Shown one piece after another: positions 15,243 to 20,174 of a stretch of 20,174 nucleotides of DNA. Position 1 is the first letter of the stretch. Each line of letters starts with the position of its first letter. The notes under the pieces are model-generated. The model saw nothing but the letters and a program-made list of their open reading frames with translations. It had not been told where the DNA came from and made no database searches. This stretch comes from Sphingomonadales bacterium UBA7471. Its GTDB lineage: Bacteria; Pseudomonadota; Alphaproteobacteria; Sphingomonadales; Sphingomonadaceae. The translations under genes were made by a program, and so were the position numbers. The stretch is taken from contig DLOZ01000027.1 of NCBI GenBank assembly GCA_002479765.1, forward strand, positions 1,408-21,581, read 5' to 3'.

Positions 15243-16223
15243 TTAAGATTCAAAACCTTCGCTGATGCGCTCGGCCTTTGAACCAGCTTCTTCGGTTGGC
15301 ACAAAGCTGTGCGAACCAACCTTCAGCCAGATCAGGATTGGCGCAGCCTGATAAATCGACGAATATGTTCCGACGACAATACCGAACGCCATCGCGGCGC
15401 TGAACCCGAAGATAACGTCTGGCCCGAACAGCACCAGAACGATCAACGGCAGCGAGATCGACACGCTGGTCATGACCGTACGCGACAATGTTTCGTTCAC
15501 CGAAAGGTTCAAGAGCGATGCCATTTCCATCTTGCGGAATTTCATCAGATTCTCGCGAATACGATCGTAGACAACCACGGTATCGTTCAACGAATAACCA
15601 ATGATCGTCAGAAGCGCCGCGATGATGTTCAGGTCGAACTCCCAACCCGTCAGCGCAAACAGGCCGAAGGTAAGCGTTACGTCGTGCAGAAGCGACCAGA
15701 TGGCGCCCACGCCGAACTGCCATTCAAACCGGAACCAGATGTAAATCGATACGCCAGCCATCGCCGCCAAGAGCGCCAAGATACCTTTGCTGAACAATTC
15801 CTCCGACACCTTACCGGACACTGAATCCACGCCGTCAATACGGACGTCGGGGTGGCCCGCTTTCAAGGTTTCGGTGATCTTGGTCGCCATGGCATTGGCA
15901 AGCTCAGGATTCTTGTCCGCGCCTTCCGGCAATTTCATGCGGATCGAAACCTGATTTTCCGCGCCAAAACGCTGAATGGTCGGATCGCCATAGCCGAGCT
16001 TCGCTACGGTTTCGCGCAATTCGGTAACCGGTGCGGATGCGCTTTGCGTAAATGTCGCGCGGATCATTTGGCCGCCGATAAAATCGACACCAAAGTTCAG
16101 GCCCTTTGTGGCCACCAATCCAACCGACGCGACCATCAGGAAAAGACTGATGCCAAAGGCCCAGCTGCGCCATCTCAGGAAATCGATATTTGTATCGTCA
16201 GGAACGACTTTGAGCAGTTTCAT
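15243..16223 (-). CDS. secF: Protein translocase subunit SecF
   Basis: A 326-residue inner-membrane protein with six predicted membrane segments. TM1 is at about 21-40, a periplasmic domain follows starting GLNFGVDFIGGQMIRATF, and five C-terminal segments come after about residue 150. The family motif GYSLNDTVVVYDRIRENL is present. SecF works with SecD as a proton-driven partner of SecYEG, completing protein export from the periplasmic side. The start has GAGGA about 7 nt upstream and lies 10 nt after the secD stop, so the two are cotranscribed. Confidence 0.96.
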   Translation of the reverse strand: MKLLKVVPDDTNIDFLRWRSWAFGISLFLMVASVGLVATKGLNFGVDFIGGQMIRATFTQSASAPVTELRETVAKLGYGDPTIQRFGAENQVSIRMKLPEGADKNPELANAMATKITETLKAGHPDVRIDGVDSVSGKVSEELFSKGILALLAAMAGVSIYIWFRFEWQFGVGAIWSLLHDVTLTFGLFALTGWEFDLNIIAALLTIIGYSLNDTVVVYDRIRENLMKFRKMEMASLLNLSVNETLSRTVMTSVSISLPLIVLVLFGPDVIFGFSAAMAFGIVVGTYSSIYQAAPILIWLKVGSHSFVPTEEAGSKAERISEGFES

Positions 16224-16233
16224 GTCTATATCC

Positions 16234-17832
16234 TCAAATCGTCAGGTCATGGGGACGCGTGCGTTTCACCCAGCGTGAGACCCACATGCGCGTGATGGTA
16301 ACCGCGGTGAACACCGATGTGACGATCCCGATCATCAATACCACGGCGAAGCCGCGAATGGGTCCGGAGCCAAAGATGAACAGCAATACCGCGGCAATGA
16401 CGTTGGTGCTGTTCGCGTCAAAAATCGCGCGGCTGGCTTCTTTATAGCCAAATTCAATCGCCTGAACGACACGGCGGCCCCGTTTCAATTCTTCGCGAAT
16501 ACGTTCGTTGATCAGCACGTTGGCGTCAACCGCCGCACCAATGGTCAATACGAAACCAGCAATGCCCGGCAGGGTCAGCGTTGCATTGGCAAAAGCCATA
16601 ACGCCAAGGATCATGGCGACGTTGATGAGCAACGCGACATTGGCATACATGCCGAACCGACCATAAACCAAGAACATCAGCACCAGAATTGCAGTGGTAC
16701 CGATAACCGCAGCCAGAATGCCGCGGCGGATTGAATCAGCACCCAAATCCGGGCCAACCGAGCGTTCCTCGACAATCTTCAGGTCAACAGGCAATGCGCC
16801 GGACCGCAGCGAGATGGACAGTGCGTTGGCACTTTCCGTGGTGAAGCTTCCGGAAATCTGCGAGACACCACCAAAAATAGGTTCGCGAATTTGCGGCGCG
16901 GAAATCACTTGTCCGTCCAACACGATGGCGAACAGCTTGTTGACATTCTGCTGCGTCATACGGGCAAATTTCTGCCCGCCTTCGCTATCGAACTGGATGG
17001 TGACAGCTGGCTCATTTGTCTGCGAGTCGAATGTCGGGTCAGCCTTAACCAGCTTATCGCCGGAAATGCCGCCCAACCGGCGCACGGCAATGTACGGCAG
17101 ACCGGAGGGGTTATCGGGATAGGGCAGAACTTGGCTGCCAACGCGGGCCTTGCCTTGGGCGGTCTGATCGGGATCGGCTTGTTCGTCGACAAGTTTGAAT
17201 TCAAGCTTCGCCGTCTTACCAATCAATGCCTTCAGCGCCTCTGGATCATCCAATCCAGGGACCTGAACGACGATGCGGTTATCCCCCTGACGGATGATCG
17301 TCGGTTCAAGCGTGCCCAAGGCGTTGATGCGGCGGTCGATAACGTCCTTTGCCGTATCCATCGCTTGATCGAGCGCGGTTTCATCGCCTGTGCCCGCTGG
17401 GGTCAGGATCATGCGGTTGCCGTCATTCACGCCGATGTTCCAGTCGCGACTGCCGGTCGCATTGCTCGTCAGCGGCAACAACACCTCGCGTGCGGCGTCG
17501 ACTTGCGTGGGGCTATCGACCGTAAAGCTCAATTGCCCGTTGGCACGCGACACATCCGAAATCGCAATCCGCGGATCGGCGCGGCGCATTGCCGTTCTGA
17601 CGCTATCTTCCAAAGCTTCCAAGCGTGTTTCGGCGAGTTGCGAAGTGTCCGCCTCAAGCAAAATGTGGCTCCCCCCCGCAAGGTCGAGACCAAGGTTGAT
17701 GGTCGGCGTCGGCACAAATTGCGCGAGCTGCGCCCTGATGTGGGTGGGCAACACGCTAGGTATGGCACACAGCACACCGAGAATAATCAAGGTGTTGAGC
17801 ATCCATACACGCCAACGGGGGAAATCAAGCAT
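16234..17832 (-). CDS. secD: Protein translocase subunit SecD
   Basis: A 532-residue SecD of normal length. TM1 is at about 10-28, followed by TINLGLDLAGGSHILLEAD, the family's first signature. A large periplasmic P1 domain follows, then the RRLGGISGDKLVKADPTFDS and PVDLKIVEERSVGPDLGADSI regions, and five C-terminal membrane segments. The motif IGAAVDANVLINERIREEL carries the Asp implicated in proton-coupled motion. It acts in the inner membrane with SecF and YajC. It lies 68 nt after the yajC stop; a hairpin sits in that gap. Confidence 0.96.
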   Translation of the reverse strand: MLDFPRWRVWMLNTLIILGVLCAIPSVLPTHIRAQLAQFVPTPTINLGLDLAGGSHILLEADTSQLAETRLEALEDSVRTAMRRADPRIAISDVSRANGQLSFTVDSPTQVDAAREVLLPLTSNATGSRDWNIGVNDGNRMILTPAGTGDETALDQAMDTAKDVIDRRINALGTLEPTIIRQGDNRIVVQVPGLDDPEALKALIGKTAKLEFKLVDEQADPDQTAQGKARVGSQVLPYPDNPSGLPYIAVRRLGGISGDKLVKADPTFDSQTNEPAVTIQFDSEGGQKFARMTQQNVNKLFAIVLDGQVISAPQIREPIFGGVSQISGSFTTESANALSISLRSGALPVDLKIVEERSVGPDLGADSIRRGILAAVIGTTAILVLMFLVYGRFGMYANVALLINVAMILGVMAFANATLTLPGIAGFVLTIGAAVDANVLINERIREELKRGRRVVQAIEFGYKEASRAIFDANSTNVIAAVLLFIFGSGPIRGFAVVLMIGIVTSVFTAVTITRMWVSRWVKRTRPHDLTI

Positions 17833-17867
17833 AGGCTGGGTCCGAACGAACTGGGAAAACGGAATTT

Positions 17868-17895
17868 GGGGTCAGCATCACTGCTGTTCAACCCC
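17868..17895 (-). promoter_or_regulatory. Candidate RNA hairpin between yajC and secD
   Basis: GGGGT and ACCCC enclose CAGCA-TCAC-TGCTG, giving two 5-bp stems separated by a one-sided 4-nt bulge. It lies just downstream of the yajC stop and 36 nt before the secD start. There is no T run, so it looks more like a processing or attenuation element than a terminator. A chance fold is possible. Confidence 0.3.
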
Positions 17896-17900
17896 GGCGA

Positions 17901-18227
17901 TTAATCGTTAGCGGCTTTGGCGCCGCGCGGCTGGACGTTGGCGATGGTGGATTTGACCGCCTTCACCCGCACATTTGGCGCGATTTCGACTTCGACATAG
18001 TCATCGGCAACTTTCGTCACCTTGCCCATCAAGCCACCCGCAGTGATGACGTCATCATTCTTCTGCACGGCGTTGATTTTCGCCTCATGCTCCTTGGCGC
18101 GCTTTTGCTGCGGGCGAATGAGAAACATGTAAAAAACGACGAAGATCAAAAGCAGTGGGAACAGCTGCACAAAAAATGCCGAACCGCCCGCGCCACCAGC
18201 TGCAGCGCTCAAGATAACAAACTCCAT
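17901..18227 (-). CDS. yajC: Preprotein translocase subunit YajC
   Basis: I choose ATG 18227 (108 residues), which has GAGG about 7 nt upstream; a GTG at 18239 is in frame but would place the ribosome site inside the gene. One membrane segment lies at about 18-36 (VQLFPLLLIFVVFYMFLIRP). It is followed by the family signature RPQQKRAKEHEAKINAVQKNDDVITAGGLMGKV and the VEIAPNVRVKAVKSTI strand. YajC associates with SecDF and is encoded first in this yajC-secD-secF operon. Confidence 0.95.
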   Translation of the reverse strand: MEFVILSAAAGGAGGSAFFVQLFPLLLIFVVFYMFLIRPQQKRAKEHEAKINAVQKNDDVITAGGLMGKVTKVADDYVEVEIAPNVRVKAVKSTIANVQPRGAKAAND

Positions 18228-18338
18228 CGGAAACCTCACATTTTAAAAAAGGCGCCCAATGCAGGCGCGGTCCTGAACAATCGGGCGCGATTATCACCTG
18301 CACCCAGCGGACGCAACGTCAAAGCGTCCAAACCGCGC

Positions 18339-18367
18339 TTGCTTTTAGGAAACCAGCGCCATATAGG
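18339..18367 (+). promoter_or_regulatory. Candidate promoter for tRNA-Pro
   Basis: TTGCTT (18339-18344) and TATAGG (18362-18367) are spaced by 17 nt and end 36 nt before the mature tRNA. This is the expected distance for a short 5' leader. The rest of the yajC/tRNA gap (18228-18403) shows no gene. Confidence 0.5.
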
Positions 18368-18403
18368 CGCGCTTCCACTGGCCTCGGCGAGGTCTTTGGC
18401 GGT

Positions 18404-18480
18404 CGGGACGTAGCGCAGCCTGGTAGCGCATCACACTGGGGGTGTGGGGGTCGCAGGTTCGAATCCTGTCGTCCCGACCA
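18404..18480 (+). tRNA. tRNA-Pro (anticodon GGG)
   Basis: The 77-nt cloverleaf is read directly from the sequence. The acceptor stem CGGGACG pairs with CGTCCCG. The D arm is GCGC..GCGC. The anticodon stem TCACA/TGTGG holds the loop CTGGGGG with anticodon GGG at 18438-18440. The T arm is CAGGTTCGAATCCTG. The discriminator is A, and the 3' CCA is encoded. It reads proline CCC and CCU codons. An intrinsic terminator follows, then a phage-type lysis cassette; tRNA 3' ends are common integration points, but no duplicated tRNA end is visible in the window. Confidence 0.97.
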
Positions 18481-18507
18481 ATTATTCCAAGAAATTTTGC
18501 ATCAAAT

Positions 18508-18545
18508 AAACCCGCATCGCGCCAGCGCTGCGGCTTTGCGTTTTT
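18508..18545 (+). terminator. Intrinsic terminator after tRNA-Pro
   Basis: AAACCCGCA (18508-18516) pairs with TGCGGCTTT (18529-18537) except for one C-C mismatch. The GC-rich loop can fold further, and a T5 run follows at 18541-18545. It separates the tRNA transcript from the lysis genes. Confidence 0.65.
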
Positions 18546-18557
18546 CGCTTTCCTACA

Positions 18558-18576
18558 AATAACCATATTGGTTATT
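18558..18576. promoter_or_regulatory. Candidate operator: perfect inverted repeat upstream of the endolysin gene
   Basis: AATAACCATATTGGTTATT has 8-bp perfect arms (AATAACCA/TGGTTATT) around a TAT spacer. It lies 29 nt upstream of the endolysin ATG, inside the only space available for the cassette's promoter. Its size and symmetry fit a dimeric regulator site. I do not recognise the motif as a known family's box. Confidence 0.55.
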
Positions 18577-18605
18577 ATTGTTGCGAAAGTGAGGACTCGA
18601 CGACA

Positions 18606-19148
18606 ATGGAACATATTGACGCGCTGATTGATGAGCTGATTGCCCGTGAAGGCGACTATGTAAATCATCCGGCGGACAGAGGCGGCCCGACCCGCTGGGG
18701 CATTACCGAAGCGGTGGCGCGTCGACACGGCTATCATGACAAGATGAGCCAACTCCCCCGGACCGAAGCCGCGGCCATGTACAAACGCATATATTGGCAT
18801 GCCCCCGGCTTTGCCGATGTCGCAGCAATTGCGCCAAATTTGGCGGCAGAATTGTTCGATACCGGAGTCAATATGGGCACCGGAACCGCAACGGGCTTTC
18901 TGCAACGCGCGTTGAATGCGTTGAATCGCAATGGGCGTGATTATGCGGATATTGCGGTGGACCGCAAAATGGGCGCCGCGACTTTGTCCGCGCTGTCTGC
19001 CTTTTTCGACACACGTGGACGCGCTGCAGAAAATGTTCTGCTGAAGGCAATGGATGCGTTGCAGGGTGCCCATTATGTCCGGCTGGCCGAGGCGCGTCCA
19101 TCGCAGGAAGCCTTTCTATATGGCTGGCTTTTGAACCGTATTGGATAA
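18606..19148 (+). CDS. GH108 N-acetylmuramidase (phage/GTA-type endolysin)
   Basis: A 180-residue protein of the glycosyl hydrolase 108 family (formerly DUF847) with a C-terminal PG-binding_3-type region. The catalytic block is REGDYVNHPADRGGPTRWGIT, with E15 as the expected acid, followed by LFDTGVNMGTGTATGFLQRALN at about 81-102. It would cleave the glycan strands of peptidoglycan. There is no signal peptide, so it should need a holin to reach its substrate, and a holin gene follows 18 nt downstream. GAGGA lies 10 nt before the ATG. The R. capsulatus gene transfer agent uses an endolysin of this family. No other phage genes are in the window. Family firm, GTA role inferred. Confidence 0.93.
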   Translation: MEHIDALIDELIAREGDYVNHPADRGGPTRWGITEAVARRHGYHDKMSQLPRTEAAAMYKRIYWHAPGFADVAAIAPNLAAELFDTGVNMGTGTATGFLQRALNALNRNGRDYADIAVDRKMGAATLSALSAFFDTRGRAAENVLLKAMDALQGAHYVRLAEARPSQEAFLYGWLLNRIG

Positions 19149-19166
19149 ATAAAAAAGGATTTTCTT

Positions 19167-19580
19167 ATGGCATTTGTTGACGGATTAATTGGGCCCATTG
19201 CCAGCATCATCGACAAAATCATTCCCGATCCCAAGGCGCGCGATACCGCCAAGCTTGAACTGCTTAAATTGCAGGGCAGCCAGGAGCTCGAGAATATAAA
19301 AACCCAGCTGTCGGGTATCTTGGCCGAAGCACAATCGGCTGACCCGTGGACAAGCAGAGCGCGGCCAAGCTTTTTATATGTCATATATGCCATGCTGCTC
19401 TGGGCTATTCCGATGGGGCTGATTTCCGCCATCCAACCCGAAACCGCGGCGAACATTGCGGCGGGCATGAATGCCTATCTCAACGGCCTGCCAGAGCCAT
19501 TATACGCGCTATTTGGTACGGGCTATCTTGGTTACACCGTCGCGCGCCAATGGGGCATTTCGCGGGGCACGGAAAAATAG
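19167..19580 (+). CDS. Three-TM holin family protein (GTA_holin_3TM type)
   Basis: A 137-residue small membrane protein. The N-terminal part has MAFVDGLIGPIASIIDKIIPDPKARDTAKLELLK, then a helical stretch. The DPWTSRARPSFLYVIYAMLLWAIPMGLISAI block follows, a charged turn leading into a membrane segment at about 68-90. A last hydrophobic stretch lies near LYALFGTGYLGYTVARQWG. This matches the three-TM holin family named for gene-transfer-agent release. It would form inner-membrane lesions that let the endolysin out. AAGGA is 7 nt upstream of the ATG. The 18-nt gap to the endolysin gene supports one transcript. The first hydrophobic helix is weak, so membrane topology is uncertain. Confidence 0.88.
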   Translation: MAFVDGLIGPIASIIDKIIPDPKARDTAKLELLKLQGSQELENIKTQLSGILAEAQSADPWTSRARPSFLYVIYAMLLWAIPMGLISAIQPETAANIAAGMNAYLNGLPEPLYALFGTGYLGYTVARQWGISRGTEK

Positions 19581-19586
19581 TTGCGT

Positions 19587-19600
19587 ATGAAGGCCTTCAT
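19587..19600. repeat. 14-bp perfect palindrome between holin and lipoprotein genes
   Basis: ATGAAGGCCTTCAT is fully self-complementary with no spacer. It starts 6 nt after the holin stop. It could be an operator for the lipoprotein gene or chance; it lacks a loop and so is not a hairpin terminator. Confidence 0.3.
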
Positions 19601-19651
19601 CCGTTACGCCTTGCTACCCACATGTAATGCATGGGACTGAGGAGAACCAAT

Positions 19652-19909
19652 ATGAAGAAAACTGTCGCAACTGTTGCCGCTCTCGCGTTCACAATTTCGC
19701 TCGCTGCATGCGGCGAAGCTGGAGAAAAGGCAGCTGAAGAAACCACAGAAGCAGCCGAAGCAACGGGCGAAGCCGTTGAAGCTGGCGCAGAAAATGCCAT
19801 GACCGCTGCTGAAGGCGCAGCAGACGCCACTGCAGACGCAGCAGGCGAAGCTGCCGATGCAACCGCGGATGCCGCTGATAATGCAATGAAGGAAGAAGAA
19901 GACAAGTAA
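19652..19909 (+). CDS. Small Ala/Glu-rich lipoprotein
   Basis: An 85-residue lipoprotein precursor. The signal is MKKTVATVAALAFTISLAAC with lipobox L-A-A-C20, and Gly at +2 does not signal inner-membrane retention. The mature 66 residues are almost all Ala, Glu, Asp, Thr and Gly, with a near-repeat ADATADAAGEAADATADAADNAM. This predicts an extended, strongly acidic helix. GGAG lies 7 nt before the ATG, and a strong terminator follows the stop. I do not recognise a family. Similar low-complexity small lipoproteins are common in sphingomonads. Its place after the holin makes an outer-membrane role in lysis (spanin-like) conceivable but unsupported; a general envelope lipoprotein is the simpler view. 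Confidence 0.85.
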   Translation: MKKTVATVAALAFTISLAACGEAGEKAAEETTEAAEATGEAVEAGAENAMTAAEGAADATADAAGEAADATADAADNAMKEEEDK

Positions 19910-19933
19910 GAGTCTTTTTCCTGAATACACATT

Positions 19934-19969
19934 AAGCCCGCCCGGCCCTGTGCAGCGGCGGGCTTTTTT
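19934..19969 (+). terminator. Intrinsic terminator after the lipoprotein gene
   Basis: AAGCCCGCC (19934-19942) pairs perfectly with GGCGGGCTT (19957-19965) around a 14-nt loop, followed by a T run ending at 19969. It lies 24 nt after the stop and is the clearest rho-independent terminator in the window. Confidence 0.85.
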
Positions 19970-20029
19970 ATGTGATTTTACCTTATGCGCAGTCGGGAAA
20001 AGCGCATTCGGGCGGGGGTATTGCGGGTG

Positions 20030-20173
20030 TCAGTCACACCTGAAAATATGGCTGACGCCATAAGCACAAAACTGCGCTGATCGTTGAACCTGATTGGGTT
20101 GCCCATCGCGGCCAATGCCAATGCCATGCGCATCGAGCTCGCCCGTAAAATGGATTTCAACCTTGGGGTTCGT
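20030..20173 (-). CDS. Possible 3' end of an unidentified gene, running in from the right edge
   Basis: The minus-strand frame entering at 20173 reads 47 codons (TNPKVEIHFTGELDAHGIGIG...) and stops at 20030-20032. Its start lies beyond the window. It has protein-like composition (beta-strand pattern, charged turns), but I cannot name a family. A second minus frame (entering at 20172, ending at 19978) is also open and is Arg/Ser/Met-rich, which is less convincing. Only one can be real. Confidence 0.35.
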   Translation of the reverse strand, partial: TNPKVEIHFTGELDAHGIGIGRDGQPNQVQRSAQFCAYGVSHIFRCD

Positions 20174-20174
20174 C

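Noticed and set aside
16891..17904. 337-codon plus-strand frame opposite secD
   Set aside because: Antisense shadow of secD. No ribosome site or protein family, and the secD frame has all its signature motifs.
18481..18605. tRNA-Pro as an attachment site with a duplicated 3' end
   Set aside because: I looked for a second copy of the tRNA 3' end (GGTTCGAATCCTGTC) downstream within the window and found none. No integrase is present.
18345..19073. 242-codon minus-strand frame covering tRNA-Pro and the endolysin
   Set aside because: It reads across a tRNA gene on the opposite strand and has no domain. The peptide 'RTCDPHTPSVMRYQAALRPD' is a known artefact of translating antisense tRNA-Pro sequence.

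Overview
The window looks like chromosomal DNA of an alphaproteobacterium, most likely a sphingomonad (inference). The grounds are a bacterial NDUFS4-type complex I accessory subunit, a DUF6456 protein, a GTA-type holin, a moderately high GC content and an all-trans long-chain prenyl diphosphate synthase of the kind that builds ubiquinone side chains. Almost all of it is densely packed core genes. No insertion sequence, CRISPR array, rRNA or integrase is visible.

Layout, left to right. (1) Positions 1-839 (-) hold a serine beta-lactamase/esterase-fold hydrolase whose 3' end lies outside the window. (2) Positions 1108-3748 (+) hold a compact operon: a LemA lipoprotein, a secreted TPM protein with a Gly-rich tail, a second membrane TPM protein and a Nudix hydrolase joined by an ATGA overlap. 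(3) Positions 3745-7630 (-) hold the NDUFS4-like subunit, the helicase HrpB and a polyprenyl (probably decaprenyl) diphosphate synthase. (4) Positions 7727-8014 (+) hold a stand-alone AroQ chorismate mutase. (5) Positions 8015-10443 (-) hold a PepSY-like periplasmic protein, an OmpR/PhoP-type response regulator and its histidine kinase, in that transcriptional order. (6) Positions 10515-12104 (-) hold a D-amino-acid-transaminase-like class IV aminotransferase and a SIMPL-domain protein. (7) Positions 12186-13988 (+) hold the ABC-F ATPase Uup. (8) Positions 13985-14500 (-) hold a DUF6456 protein, divergent from an XRE regulator at 14589-15152 (+). (9) Positions 15243-18227 (-) hold yajC-secD-secF, the accessory module of the Sec translocon. 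(10) tRNA-Pro(GGG) lies at 18404-18480 (+). (11) Positions 18606-19909 (+) hold a GH108 endolysin, a three-TM GTA-type holin and a small Ala/Glu-rich lipoprotein, closed by a strong terminator. (12) The right edge holds the probable 3' end of an unidentified minus-strand gene.

The most interesting part is region 11. It is a two-gene lysis cassette just downstream of a tRNA gene, with no capsid, tail, integrase or repressor genes in view. A perfect 8-bp-arm inverted repeat sits between the tRNA terminator and the endolysin start. This matches the known situation in Rhodobacter capsulatus, where the gene transfer agent uses a detached endolysin/holin pair. Here the assignment is inference, and a phage remnant remains possible. 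Second is the LemA/TPM/TPM/Nudix operon, whose joint function is not known to me. A third recurring trait is tightly abutting or overlapping convergent genes (3745-3748, 8014/8015, 13985-13988) with no room for terminators between them.
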